Shown one piece after another: positions 16,839 to 27,766 of a stretch of DNA of 64,000 bases (its first letter is position 1; each line of letters starts with the position of its first letter). The notes below the pieces were generated by a model. It was not told where the DNA came from. It saw only the letters and a list, made by a program, of their open reading frames with translations, and searched no databases. This DNA is from Pelagibius sp. (GTDB lineage: Bacteria; Pseudomonadota; Alphaproteobacteria; Kiloniellales; Kiloniellaceae), in the NCBI RefSeq assembly GCF_028289705.1, contig NZ_JANQOI010000034.1, positions 1 to 64,000 of the forward strand, written 5' to 3'. The position numbers and the translations under genes are program-made.

Positions 16839-18170
16839 ATGCAATCACCAGAGGTTCACCGGGCCAAACAGAGCCGGGCCGAGCATGGTCGTCGCGAGCA
16901 GGGCCGGACTATGCGTGGCGGGCCCGGGCAGAGCGAGCCTGGGCAGGGCGGGGCCGAGGAAAGCCGGCCCGGCCAAGGGGTGCGCCTCTTGTTCTTCTGC
17001 GAAGCCGTGACGCTGGCCCATGTCGCGCGGCCGCTGGCCCTTGCCCGCTCTCTGGACCCTGGGCCGTACGACGTCCATATCGCCTGCGACCCGCGCTATG
17101 ACGCGATCTTTCCGGACGGGAGCTATCGCCGGCACCCCTTGACGTCGATCTCGGGTCAGCAGTTTCTGCGGGCGCTGGCGAAGGGCAGCCCCCTCTACGA
17201 TGCCGAAACCCTTCGGACTTATGTCAAGGCGGATCTGGAACTCATTTCTGCGGTCGAGCCCGATGTGGTGATTGGCGATTTCCGGCTGTCGCTCGCCATC
17301 AGCGCGCGCCTCGCCAAGGTTCCCTACGCGACGATCACCAACGCCTATTGGAGCCCCTTTGCGGAACCGAGTTATCGGGTCCCCGACCTGCCGTTCGCGC
17401 GCGTCCTGGGCCCTGGCCTGGGCCAGTTGCTGTTCAATGCCGTACGGCCCCTGGCCTTCGCCCTTCATACCCGGCCCCTGAACCGGGTGAGACGCGAGCA
17501 CGGGCTGAAAGATCTCGGGTTCAATCTCGGCGAGACCTATACCAACGCCGACCTGACGCTTTACTCGGACGTTCCCGAACTGATTCCGACCCGCCCACTT
17601 CCGGCGCATCACCAATACATCGGCTCCCTTTCCTGGCAGCCGGAGATCCCCAAACCTCCGTGGTGGGACAACATTCCGCAAGACCGACCGGCGGTCTATG
17701 TGACCCTCGGCTCCACGGGCGCGGCCGAACTCCTGCCGCGAATACTGGAAATCCTGGCCCCCATGCCCGTCACCGTCCTGGCGGCGACCGCCGAACGGGT
17801 GAAGCTGGGGAGCGTGCCGGAAAACGCCTTCGTCGCGGATTTCCTGCCGGGCAGCGATGCCGCGCAGCGCGCCAGTCTGGTGATCTGCAACGGTGGCAGC
17901 CCGACCACGACCCAGGCCCTGCAGGCGGGCGTTCCGGTCATCGGGATCGCGAGTAACCTGGATCAGCACCTGAACATGTCCTACATCGAGCGGCGGGGGG
18001 CCGGGCTCACGCTGCGGGCCGAGCGCCACCGCGATTCGGCGCTCGTGGAAGCGGTGAACCGCCTGCTGAGGGAGCGCGCCTACCGGGAGCAGGCCGCGGC
18101 GGTCAAAGCGCAGATGGAGATTTACCGGCCCGAGCGGCTGTTCCCTGAACTCATCGCCAGCCTGATCTGA
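16839..18170 (+). CDS. GT1/UGT-like glycosyltransferase
   Basis: Up to 443 residues. The core begins around residue 47 (VRLLFFCEAVTLAHVARPLALA) and has a GT-B fold. The C-terminal donor-binding block contains VICNGGSPTTTQALQAGVPVIGI, close to the HCGG-type motif of macrolide/UDP-glycosyl transferases. The first 45 residues are low-complexity (Gly/Arg/Gln/Glu) and encoded by G-rich imperfect repeats, so the true start may be ATG 16911 or GTG 16980. GMC oxidoreductase and SDR genes follow within 13 and 40 bases, suggesting that a small hydrophobic or sugar acceptor is both oxidised and glycosylated. Confidence 0.75.
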   Translation: MQSPEVHRAKQSRAEHGRREQGRTMRGGPGQSEPGQGGAEESRPGQGVRLLFFCEAVTLAHVARPLALARSLDPGPYDVHIACDPRYDAIFPDGSYRRHPLTSISGQQFLRALAKGSPLYDAETLRTYVKADLELISAVEPDVVIGDFRLSLAISARLAKVPYATITNAYWSPFAEPSYRVPDLPFARVLGPGLGQLLFNAVRPLAFALHTRPLNRVRREHGLKDLGFNLGETYTNADLTLYSDVPELIPTRPLPAHHQYIGSLSWQPEIPKPPWWDNIPQDRPAVYVTLGSTGAAELLPRILEILAPMPVTVLAATAERVKLGSVPENAFVADFLPGSDAAQRASLVICNGGSPTTTQALQAGVPVIGIASNLDQHLNMSYIERRGAGLTLRAERHRDSALVEAVNRLLRERAYREQAAAVKAQMEIYRPERLFPELIASLI

Positions 18171-18182
18171 GACCGGCGCCCC

Positions 18183-19832
18183 ATGACCGACACGAGCGAC
18201 ATCGCGAACCGAGCCTGGGACGTCATCGTCATCGGCACCGGCATGGGCGGGGCGACCCTCGGACATGCTCTCGCAAAGGCCGGTAAGAGCGTTCTCTTCT
18301 GCGAGCAGGGCCGCGCGCATCTGGAAGATGAAGCGGCCCTGCGCGGCGACTATCCTGAGACCGGAATTGCGGACTTGTGCCTGCCCCACGCACAGAACCG
18401 CGATGCCCTGTCGAGGGCCGGGCGCTACGGCGATCTCATAGAGGATCGCTCGGGGCCGCGCCGGCGTCGCTTTGTGCCTTTCATCGGTGCGGGAACCGGC
18501 GGTTCCAGCGCCCTCTACGGCATGGCCCTGGAGCGCTTCCTGCCGGAAGACTTTCGCCCGCGCGAGAAGTTCGCCGGCATGCTGGAGGGGGCGGCCGAGA
18601 GCAGCCTGCCGGAACGCTGGCCCATCGCCTACGAGGAGCTGGCGCCCTACTACACCCAGGCCGAAAGCCTTTACAGGGTGCGCGGCGGCAAAGATCCCTT
18701 GCGCGGCGAGCAGCCAGGCGACGCCCTTCAATCGGCGCCGCCGCTCACCGCCGCAAACCAGGAGCTGTTCGATTTCCTCAGCGCCAAGGGCGTCCACCCC
18801 TACCGCCTGCCGAGCGCCTGCGAGTTCCTGCCGGACTGCAAGGAATGTCAGGGATTTCTCTGTACCAAGCCATGCAAGAACGACAGCGCGCGCATCTGCC
18901 TGGCACCGGCTCTTCGCGACCATGGCGCCGTCCTTCTGGATCAATGCCGTGCCCTGCGCCTCGAGGCAACGAAAGGGCGTGTCGATAGCGTCATCTGCCG
19001 TCATCGGGGCCGGGACCTGTCGCTCAAGGGCGCGACGATCGTGCTGGCGGCAGGGGCCTTGCAGAGCCCGCTTCTGCTCCTGCGCTCCCGTTCCCCGGAC
19101 TGGCCCCAGGGGATCGCCAACGAACACGATCTCGTCGGCCGCAATCTGATGCGCCATTGCGTCGATCTCTATGCCCTCAAGCCCAAGGCGGCGCCTGGCC
19201 CGGAGGAGAACCACAAGGAGATCGCCTTCAACGACTTTTACGGCGCCGAAAGCGCCAGGCTGGGATCGGTCCAGTCCTTCGGCCGTCTGCCACCGCCGGC
19301 CATGATCGTCGACACCATGGAGCAGGATCTGCGGGAAGGCCCCCTTCCCTGGCTCTCCGGATGCTTTCGCCTGGCCAAACCCTTCATTCGTTCGGCCCTC
19401 GGCAAGAAGCTCTCCCGGTCGGTGATTCTGGCCAGTCTGCTGGAAGACCTGCCCTACCGCGACAACCGAGTGCTTCCCATGGAAACGGCGGGCGGTGAGC
19501 AGCAGGGCGGCGACGCCATCCTGCACTACCGGCTGCATCCCTTCGAGAGAACGAGAATCGCGGAGTTTCGTAAGCGCATGACCGCGCTTTTGAAGCCCTA
19601 TGACGTCACAGTGATCAAACAGGCGGAAAACAACCAGCGGATCGCTCATGTCTGCGGTACCTGCCGGTTCGGCGACGATCCAGAGGACAGCGTGCTCGAC
19701 CGCAACAACCGGGCCCACGGCCTGGAGAATCTCTATGTCGTCGACAGCTCCTTTTTTCCTTCAAGCGGCGGCACCAATCCGAGTCTGACCATCGCCGCCA
19801 ACGCTCTTCGCGTCGCCGACATGCTCCAGTGA
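18183..19832 (+). CDS. GMC-family FAD oxidoreductase
   Basis: 549 residues. The N-terminal Rossmann motif is VIVIGTGMGGATLGHAL (residues 14-30). FIGAGTGGSSALYG follows, and the C-terminal block has HVCGTCRFG, NLYVVDSSFFP and GGTNPSLTIAANA, matching glucose-methanol-choline oxidoreductases. A six-cysteine stretch near residues 213-240 (CEF...CKEC...C...C...C) is a variant of the Cys-rich segment seen in many bacterial GMC proteins and could bind metal. The enzyme would oxidise an alcohol. It sits between a glycosyltransferase and an SDR in one operon. Confidence 0.82.
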   Translation: MTDTSDIANRAWDVIVIGTGMGGATLGHALAKAGKSVLFCEQGRAHLEDEAALRGDYPETGIADLCLPHAQNRDALSRAGRYGDLIEDRSGPRRRRFVPFIGAGTGGSSALYGMALERFLPEDFRPREKFAGMLEGAAESSLPERWPIAYEELAPYYTQAESLYRVRGGKDPLRGEQPGDALQSAPPLTAANQELFDFLSAKGVHPYRLPSACEFLPDCKECQGFLCTKPCKNDSARICLAPALRDHGAVLLDQCRALRLEATKGRVDSVICRHRGRDLSLKGATIVLAAGALQSPLLLLRSRSPDWPQGIANEHDLVGRNLMRHCVDLYALKPKAAPGPEENHKEIAFNDFYGAESARLGSVQSFGRLPPPAMIVDTMEQDLREGPLPWLSGCFRLAKPFIRSALGKKLSRSVILASLLEDLPYRDNRVLPMETAGGEQQGGDAILHYRLHPFERTRIAEFRKRMTALLKPYDVTVIKQAENNQRIAHVCGTCRFGDDPEDSVLDRNNRAHGLENLYVVDSSFFPSSGGTNPSLTIAANALRVADMLQ

Positions 19833-19872
19833 GACCGGAGCGGCTAGAAAGACTGAAGCGAAAGGAACAGCC

Positions 19873-20667
19873 ATGGACGAGTTCAGAGGCCACTGGGCCC
19901 TGGTGACGGGAGCGTCATCCGGGATCGGAAAGGAGTTCGCCCGGCAGCTCTCCGCGCGCGGGCTCAATCTCGCCCTGACGGCACGGGACCAGGCTGCCCT
20001 CGATCAACTGGCCAAGGACCTTGCCGCCGAGCAGGGAATCGAAGCCAAAGCCTTCGCCATCGACCTCTCTCAGCCCCGTGCCGCCGCTGCCTTACGCGCC
20101 AGGCTGGCCGAAGCGGAGATTCCGATACGGCTGTTGATCAACAACGCCGCCTTCGGCCGCTGGGGCCGCTTCGAAGACTCCGAGGCCGACACCTACGAGG
20201 CCATGATCGGCCTCAACGCGACCGCCTTGGTTTCGCTTTGCCATCACTTTCTGCCCGATCTGGCGCGCTTTCCGACCAGCGCGGTAATCAACGTCTCCTC
20301 GCCGGCGGCGCTCCAGCCGGTGCCCTACATGGCGGTCTATGCCGCCTCCAAGGCCTTCGTCCACAGCTTCAGCCAGGCGCTGCACGGCGAATGGCAAGAC
20401 AAAGGCGTGACAGTTCACACCCTCGTCCCGGGGCCCACCCAGAGCGCGTTCGACGAACGGGCGGGAGCCTACGGGAGTGCGTTGAGCGAAAAGCGCGACC
20501 CACCCGCCCTGGCGGTCAAAGCGGCAATCGGACAACTGGGCGGCAAGAAGCCCTTGATCACCAGTGCCAAGGGCACCGGCAAGCAGCGTCTCTTTGCCAG
20601 TCTCGCGCCGCCATCGATGGTCATCAAGCAGGTGGCCAAGATGTTCCGCCCGCCACAACCGACATAA
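19873..20667 (+). CDS. Short-chain dehydrogenase/reductase
   Basis: 264 residues with all classical SDR motifs: cofactor loop TGASSGIGKEFA near residue 13, NNAAFGRWG, catalytic Ser in INVSSPAALQ and YAASK (Tyr-x3-Lys) near residues 157-161. It should use NAD(P)(H) to reduce or oxidise a hydroxyl/carbonyl. It is the last gene of the glycosyltransferase-GMC-SDR operon and lies tail-to-tail with prsT. Substrate unknown. Confidence 0.88.
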   Translation: MDEFRGHWALVTGASSGIGKEFARQLSARGLNLALTARDQAALDQLAKDLAAEQGIEAKAFAIDLSQPRAAAALRARLAEAEIPIRLLINNAAFGRWGRFEDSEADTYEAMIGLNATALVSLCHHFLPDLARFPTSAVINVSSPAALQPVPYMAVYAASKAFVHSFSQALHGEWQDKGVTVHTLVPGPTQSAFDERAGAYGSALSEKRDPPALAVKAAIGQLGGKKPLITSAKGTGKQRLFASLAPPSMVIKQVAKMFRPPQPT

Positions 20668-20738
20668 GGCACGACCAGGCAGTCAGGCGTCGATTCGGTC
20701 GGGCGTTGATCCAGTGCGGCGTCGACGCTGTCAGACGG

Positions 20739-23576
20739 TCATCGAGTCAGGGCGGCGAGAAGGGCTTCAGCATCCTCGCGCTCGCGGAACGCTTCGGGAT
20801 CGCTCAGAATCCGCTCCAGTTCGATAACGGCCTGGCTGATATCGCCGGCCGCGCTCAGCGCTTGCGCAAGATGAAATCGGAAGGTCCGGTCATCCGGAGC
20901 GTCTTCGGTGATGGTCTTCAACAGTTCGATCGCGTCTAGTTCCTGGCCGGCATGCAGCAATGCCATGGCCAGGGTATCGGAGACGCTGATACTCTGCGGC
21001 ACCAAGTCGGCGGCCCTGCGCGCCGCGGCGAGGGCGCTCTGGGAATCGCCCAATTCAATCTTGACCCATGCAAGATTGTTCAGAGCCCGCGCATCGTTGG
21101 GCTGCCGCGCCAAGACAGCTTCGTATGATTCGGCTGCTTCTTCCCAGCGGCCCAGCGCCATCAGGTACTCTGCCTGGCGATGCCGGACCACCGCATCTTG
21201 CGGATTCTCTGCGACCCAGTCCGCCATCGAAGCCAAGCCCCTTTCGCCCTGACCGGCTTGAAATCTGGCATGCACAAGATCCAGAAAAATCAGGCTGTTT
21301 GCGTCTTTCGCCAGAGCGGCCTCGAAGGCCGCTGCCGCCTGTTCCGGTCTTCCTTCTTCCAGAGCGATCTTGCCCTCGATTACCAGGAGCCTTTCGTCCT
21401 CCGGCGCGTCCTGCTTCAGAGCACTGACGAGTTCCTGGCTCTCGTCCAAGCGCCCCAACAAGAATAGCAGGTTCGCCTGTGCCAGCTTGATGGCTGCATT
21501 GTCGGGCTCCAGCCGTGCAGCCTTTTCGATGGCGGTCCAGGCCTCTTCTGTTCGCCCGAGCTGTATCAGGGCCAGGCTGCGATACTCATGGGCGCGCGCG
21601 TCGGTGGGGGTCTTCGAGACCAGCCGGTCCAGGAGGGTCAGAGCCTCCGACACTTCGCCGCTCTTCAGCAAGGCCAGGCCTACGGTCTTCGTCAATTGAG
21701 GATTGTTCGGGTTGGCATCCAATGCCGACTCGCCGACTGCGACGGCCTCGGCGAAATCGCCGGTCTCGGACAAACTGCGGGCCAAGAGCGCGCGCGCCTG
21801 CCACGCATCGGGATTGTTATCCAAGATGCGGCGCAATAGGGACTGGGCTTTGGCCTCGTCGCCGGCACTTCTTGCCAAGGTCGCATACACAAGAAGCAAG
21901 GCCGGATCTTCGGGGCTCTGCTTTAGGGCTTCTTCGATCACAGAGACCGCCTCATCGGCCCGGTCTGCAGCCCGCAGAAGTTGGGCGAGATTGCCAACCG
22001 CCTCGGGGTTGTCGGGCTCCTTTTCCAATGCGAGCCGCAGTGCCGCTTCCGCGCCGGCCACATCGCCCTGAGCGAAGAGGGCCATAGCTTCAAGGGTAAA
22101 GCCGGCGGCCTGCTCCGGCAGGCTTTGCTGCATCTGTTTGGTCAACAGGATGGCACTAGAGTAATTGCGGTTTTGAACATGCACGCCGAACAGATGTGAG
22201 TAGGCCTTTTCTGAACGTGGGTTGAGCGCCAGTGCTTTGTTCAGGGTCTCCACGCCTTGCTCGATTTCCCCTGCAGCAATCTGGGAAAGCCCGAGATCCT
22301 CCTGAATCTCGGGATCCTCCGGCGCGCTCGCGGCCAGCCTTTTCAGGTATTTGAGGGTTGCGCTCTGGTCCTCCATTCTGGCAGCCGCCGATGTCAGAAC
22401 ACCCAGATAGGCGGTGGTATCCGGAATGTCCTCACCAGGCTCCGCCATCAAACCGTAAGCTTCCTTCGTGTATCCCAGTTTCAGCAGCGTCGCCCCCAGC
22501 ACCGCGCGAGCCGCGTCGTCTTGGGGTCGTTGAGTCAGATAGACGGCGAGATTGCGCCTGGCTTGTTCGAATTCCAGAAGCTGATAGGAGCTATAGCCCG
22601 CGATCAAAGCGGCTTGCGGCTGCGTTTGGTAAAACGCCAAGACGCGGTCGGCCGCAACCTTGGCGGCCCGATAGTCGTGCTGCAGAAACAGGACAATGGC
22701 CTCCTGCAGAACCACAAGGATGCTGTCAGGCTGGGTAGATTTGAGGGTCCGGACAATCCGGGCGGCCTCGTCCAGTTCGCCGAGGCCGATATGGGCTTCG
22801 ATCAGGCCGACATAGGGTATTGGACTCGTGGGATCCAGCTTGATGCTGCGGGTGTAACTGGTCTTTGCGCTTTCGAACTGCCGGGCCCTTAGAGACCACG
22901 CAGCATCGGTCGTCGTCACCAGGGGATTGTCGGGATCTGCGGCCAGAGCCTGATCGAGCATTTCCCTCGCCGCCGCCATATCGCCGAGCGAAACCGTGAT
23001 GCGTGCCTTGTTGGCCAGGGCTGCGCCGTGGGGGCCGTCCTGCAGCACCCGGTCAAAGATCGCCAGAGCTTCGTCGAACTGGCCAAGGTTCAAAAGCGCT
23101 TCGCCACGGGCCACATAGAGATCCCGCTGCAGATCGCTTTCGATGACGATATCGTCGGGCACCTCGCTGACGACATCTTGGAACCGCCTGAGCTTGAGCC
23201 GCGTCTGCGCCAGTAGAAGGTTGAGTTCTTCGCCGCCGTAACCCAGCTCCTCTGCCCGCTGGAGTTCCTTTTCCGCCGCCGAAACGTCGTTCAACTGCCA
23301 CAGCACCTTGCCGAGGAGGAACCGCGCCTCGGCGTTGTCGGGCTCGCGCTGCAGGGCGTTCTTCAGCTCTACCGCTGCGGAAGCGAGGTCACCTTCCTCG
23401 TAATACTGCTGCGCGCGCTCCAGGAAGCTTGTGCTCCAGGCGGGCATGGGCCCCAGGATGAGCGCCGCGGCCAGCAGCCAGCTCGCCACCAGGACCATCA
23501 GCGGGGGCCGGGCAGAGCGTTCAACCATGGTTGCGCAGGCTGCCTTGCCGATTGCGGAAACTGCATGGATCTTCAT
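20739..23576 (-). CDS. prsT: PEP-CTERM system TPR protein PrsT
   Basis: 945 residues: an N-terminal export signal (hydrophobic LMVLVASWLLAAALILGPMP, then AWS) followed by about 25 TPR-type helical repeats with the W/LG/Y/A/F/A/P spacing, e.g. ELKNALQREPDNAEARFLLG. This matches the PrsT family encoded beside PrsK/PrsR in PEP-CTERM/EPS loci. No lipobox Cys is visible at the signal end, although many relatives are described as lipoproteins. It is probably a periplasmic scaffold for EPS assembly or export. It is divergent from prsK, and a close relative is encoded at 53843-56713. Confidence 0.88.
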   Translation of the reverse strand: MKIHAVSAIGKAACATMVERSARPPLMVLVASWLLAAALILGPMPAWSTSFLERAQQYYEEGDLASAAVELKNALQREPDNAEARFLLGKVLWQLNDVSAAEKELQRAEELGYGGEELNLLLAQTRLKLRRFQDVVSEVPDDIVIESDLQRDLYVARGEALLNLGQFDEALAIFDRVLQDGPHGAALANKARITVSLGDMAAAREMLDQALAADPDNPLVTTTDAAWSLRARQFESAKTSYTRSIKLDPTSPIPYVGLIEAHIGLGELDEAARIVRTLKSTQPDSILVVLQEAIVLFLQHDYRAAKVAADRVLAFYQTQPQAALIAGYSSYQLLEFEQARRNLAVYLTQRPQDDAARAVLGATLLKLGYTKEAYGLMAEPGEDIPDTTAYLGVLTSAAARMEDQSATLKYLKRLAASAPEDPEIQEDLGLSQIAAGEIEQGVETLNKALALNPRSEKAYSHLFGVHVQNRNYSSAILLTKQMQQSLPEQAAGFTLEAMALFAQGDVAGAEAALRLALEKEPDNPEAVGNLAQLLRAADRADEAVSVIEEALKQSPEDPALLLVYATLARSAGDEAKAQSLLRRILDNNPDAWQARALLARSLSETGDFAEAVAVGESALDANPNNPQLTKTVGLALLKSGEVSEALTLLDRLVSKTPTDARAHEYRSLALIQLGRTEEAWTAIEKAARLEPDNAAIKLAQANLLFLLGRLDESQELVSALKQDAPEDERLLVIEGKIALEEGRPEQAAAAFEAALAKDANSLIFLDLVHARFQAGQGERGLASMADWVAENPQDAVVRHRQAEYLMALGRWEEAAESYEAVLARQPNDARALNNLAWVKIELGDSQSALAAARRAADLVPQSISVSDTLAMALLHAGQELDAIELLKTITEDAPDDRTFRFHLAQALSAAGDISQAVIELERILSDPEAFREREDAEALLAALTR

Positions 23577-24073
23577 GGTGGTTTCCCTATCTGGGCCGCT
23601 CGAGGCCGCTCCAAGTCAATTGGCCGCCAGTATAGGTCAGCGGCGCACTTCGAGGAAGGCCGCGACCGGGACCAAAAAGCACTATAAGGGGCTCTGCTTC
23701 AAGCATTTAGGCAGGCCGTCGGGCGGGCGCGCTGCCAACCGTCCCGGCCGTTATCGCCCATCGCGGCGCCCTGCCCAAGGCCCCGGATCCCGCGCTTAAC
23801 CATAGTGTGTAAGATGGAGCGCGGCTGTTCGCCCTTGCCGCGCCTCGACGATCTATCCTGCCCCGACCGGGAAAGCCGGACTGTCCGCAATGCGGCCCTG
23901 GCCGGCGACCTCCGCAGGCCGCCCGGAGAACGCTGCATCTCAGACCTCCGCCGCATTTCTTGACAGGCGCTTAGGGAGGATTGATCTAGTATCCTGGTTC
24001 TTGCATAGAAGGCGCGCAGCCCGGGGCGGATCGATACGCCTCAGGCGGGTTTGGCCAGGGGAGTTTACAACCC
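23577..24073. other. Divergent prsT-prsK intergenic region
   Basis: About 500 bases. On the minus strand TATACT at 23629-23634 would be a good -10 element about 55 bases before the prsT ATG, but no matching -35 is obvious. On the plus strand TTGACA at 23960-23965 could be a -35 element for prsK, with only a poor -10 match 17 bases on. No good -24/-12 site was found. Confidence 0.45.
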
Positions 24074-26236
24074 TTGCAGGGACTGACCATTGGATACCTG
24101 AGCTACGGGACGGCGGCCCTCGCCTACCTCGTCCTGGCCGGCTTCTATCTCTGGCGCGGTCGCTGGGGCAGCCACGGGCCCTTTTTCCTGACCGCCGTCG
24201 CAGCCACCGTGCTCTGGGCGCTGGTCGCGTTCTCCGGCCACGACGTCATTCCGCGGTTCGCCGCCTGGACCCTGCTTCTCAAGCAGTTCGCGATGCTCGC
24301 CTGGGCTTGGTTTCTCTGGCACTTCATCGCGTCCCTTGAGCCCTACAAGGCCCGCTTTCCCCAGCGCCTGCTCCTGGGCTGGATATTCATCTCCCTGCTC
24401 AGCGTCACCACTCTGGTTATCCTGGGCGTGAACCTTCTGCTTGGGCTGCCCTGGGTCAATCTGGGCTTCTTTGGGTTCAATTCCGCCTTGCTGCCTCTGC
24501 TCATGGGGCTGGCCATCGCGCTCTTTGGATTGTCCCTCACCGAAACGCTCTACCGCGGCTACCGCTCCGCCGAGCGCTGGGGGGTCAAATATCTCTGCCT
24601 CGCCACCGGCGGCCTCTTCGCCTACGACATCTTTCTCTATGGCGAAGGCCTGATCTTCCGCGCCATCGACCCGGCCTTCATGGACATCCGCGGCCTAGCC
24701 CAGGCCTTGGTGGTTCCCTTCCTGATCATCAACATCCGTCGCAGCCAGGTGCGCCATTTCGCCCTTGGGCTCTCCCAGCGGCTGGTCTTCGGCTCCACCG
24801 TTGTCTTCGGCGCCGGGATCTATCTGGTCATCATGGCGGTCGCCGCTTTTTACGTGAGGATCATGGGCGGCGCCTGGGGCAGTGCGGTGCAGATCATTTT
24901 CCTCTTCGCTGCCTTGCTGCTGCTGGTGACCTTCCTGATGTCAGGGTCGTTCCGCGCCCAGGTCCGCTACTTCCTGTCGCATCATGTGCTGGCGGACAAG
25001 TACGACTACCGCGGCGAATGGCTGCGCTTCAGCGGGCGCCTGGCAGCCGCCGAAAGCGACGAAAGCTTCGAGCGGCGGGTGATCCGGGCGCTGGCCGACA
25101 TCGTCGACAGCCCGGCGGGCGCGCTGTGGAGCGTGGGCGACAATCACCTGCCCATCGCGGCAGCCTGGAACCTCTCGCCGACCAGCCTCAGCGCCGTCGA
25201 AATGGCGAGCGTCGAAGACTACCTGAAGTCCCGCGATCAGGTCTTGGACCTCGCTGACGACGAAGACGACATCGCGGACGCGCCGGAGGCCTGCGCGCGC
25301 CTTCTGGAGGCCCTGAAGGCGATCCCGGATGCCTGGGTTCTGATCCCACTGTTGCATCAGGACCGCCTCGTCGCCCTGCTGCTGCTGACGCGCTCGCGCT
25401 CGCCCCGCGACCTGACGCCGGAGGACGGGGAACTGCTCGCCGCGGCCGCGCGCCAGGCAGCCGGCTTGCTCGCCGAACAGCGGCTGGCCCGCGACCTTGC
25501 GGAAGCGCGCCAGTTCGAGCGCTTCAACCAGCGCTATGCCTTCGTGGCCCACGACCTGAAGAACCTGGTGAGCCAGCTTTCCTTGATGGTGAAAAATCAC
25601 GAGCGCTTCGGAGAAAGGCCCGAGTTTCAGGAGGACATGATCGAAACCATCAAGTCGGCGGTGGCCCGCATGGAGAACGTCATGGCGCGCCTGAGCGGCG
25701 GCAACCTCGGCGCGCGGGAGAACGAAGCGGGGAAAAGCGAGACCGGGCCGGCAAAGGGCAAGAACGGCGCAGAGCCCGAGGCCGGCCTCGTTCCCCTCCT
25801 ACAGCGGCTGGTCACCAAGTACGAAGACAGCGTCGATACCCTCGACCTTTCCCTGTCCGGCCAGTCCGCGCAGTGCGGTCCCAGGACCGATTGCGCGCGC
25901 ATCGAGACCATGCTCAACCACCTGCTGCAGAACGCCATCGAGGCCGCCGGCGCCCACGGCCGCATCACCGTGACGCTGCGCGACCAGGACCACCAGATGG
26001 TGATCGAGGTGCGCGACAACGGACCCGGCATGGAGGCGCGCTTTATCGAGGAAGAGCTGTTCAAGCCCTTTCGCAGCACCAAGAGCGGCGGCTTCGGAAT
26101 CGGTGCCTATCAATGTAGAGTTCTGGCCCGGGAGTTGGGCGGCGAGTTGGAAGCCATTTCCGCGCCCGGCGCCGGCACCACGATGCGTCTGATCCTGCCC
26201 CGTGAACCGGCGGAAAAAACTGTATCGCGGGCCTAG
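24074..26236 (+). CDS. prsK: PEP-CTERM system sensor histidine kinase PrsK
   Basis: 720 residues starting at a TTG preceded by AGGGGAG. About eight membrane helices occupy residues 1-300. A GAF-like sensory domain follows, then the phosphoacceptor box FVAHDLKNLVSQLSLM (His493) and an ATPase domain with NHLLQNAIEAA, DNGPGM and GGFGIGAYQC. This architecture is that of PrsK, the kinase paired with PrsR in exosortase/EPS loci. prsR follows after 73 bases, so the two are probably cotranscribed. The stimulus is unknown. Confidence 0.9.
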   Translation: MQGLTIGYLSYGTAALAYLVLAGFYLWRGRWGSHGPFFLTAVAATVLWALVAFSGHDVIPRFAAWTLLLKQFAMLAWAWFLWHFIASLEPYKARFPQRLLLGWIFISLLSVTTLVILGVNLLLGLPWVNLGFFGFNSALLPLLMGLAIALFGLSLTETLYRGYRSAERWGVKYLCLATGGLFAYDIFLYGEGLIFRAIDPAFMDIRGLAQALVVPFLIINIRRSQVRHFALGLSQRLVFGSTVVFGAGIYLVIMAVAAFYVRIMGGAWGSAVQIIFLFAALLLLVTFLMSGSFRAQVRYFLSHHVLADKYDYRGEWLRFSGRLAAAESDESFERRVIRALADIVDSPAGALWSVGDNHLPIAAAWNLSPTSLSAVEMASVEDYLKSRDQVLDLADDEDDIADAPEACARLLEALKAIPDAWVLIPLLHQDRLVALLLLTRSRSPRDLTPEDGELLAAAARQAAGLLAEQRLARDLAEARQFERFNQRYAFVAHDLKNLVSQLSLMVKNHERFGERPEFQEDMIETIKSAVARMENVMARLSGGNLGARENEAGKSETGPAKGKNGAEPEAGLVPLLQRLVTKYEDSVDTLDLSLSGQSAQCGPRTDCARIETMLNHLLQNAIEAAGAHGRITVTLRDQDHQMVIEVRDNGPGMEARFIEEELFKPFRSTKSGGFGIGAYQCRVLARELGGELEAISAPGAGTTMRLILPREPAEKTVSRA

Positions 26237-26309
26237 TGCCAAACATAAAGTGTGCAGGATCCTGAAAGTACCTTTTTCCCAGCGAAACGATTTCATTAGC
26301 GAATAGGTT

Positions 26310-27707
<1,398 letters not shown>

Positions 27708-27766
27708 TGCCGGGGCGACGCCCCGATTTCCGCGCATGAGCTGAATTCTCCTCCGCGCGCCCGCCC

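Noticed and set aside
16845-19718. 957-codon open frame on the minus strand
   Set aside because: It lies opposite the glycosyltransferase and GMC genes, which have clear family motifs. The antisense product has no recognisable domain; long antisense frames are expected in such GC-rich DNA.
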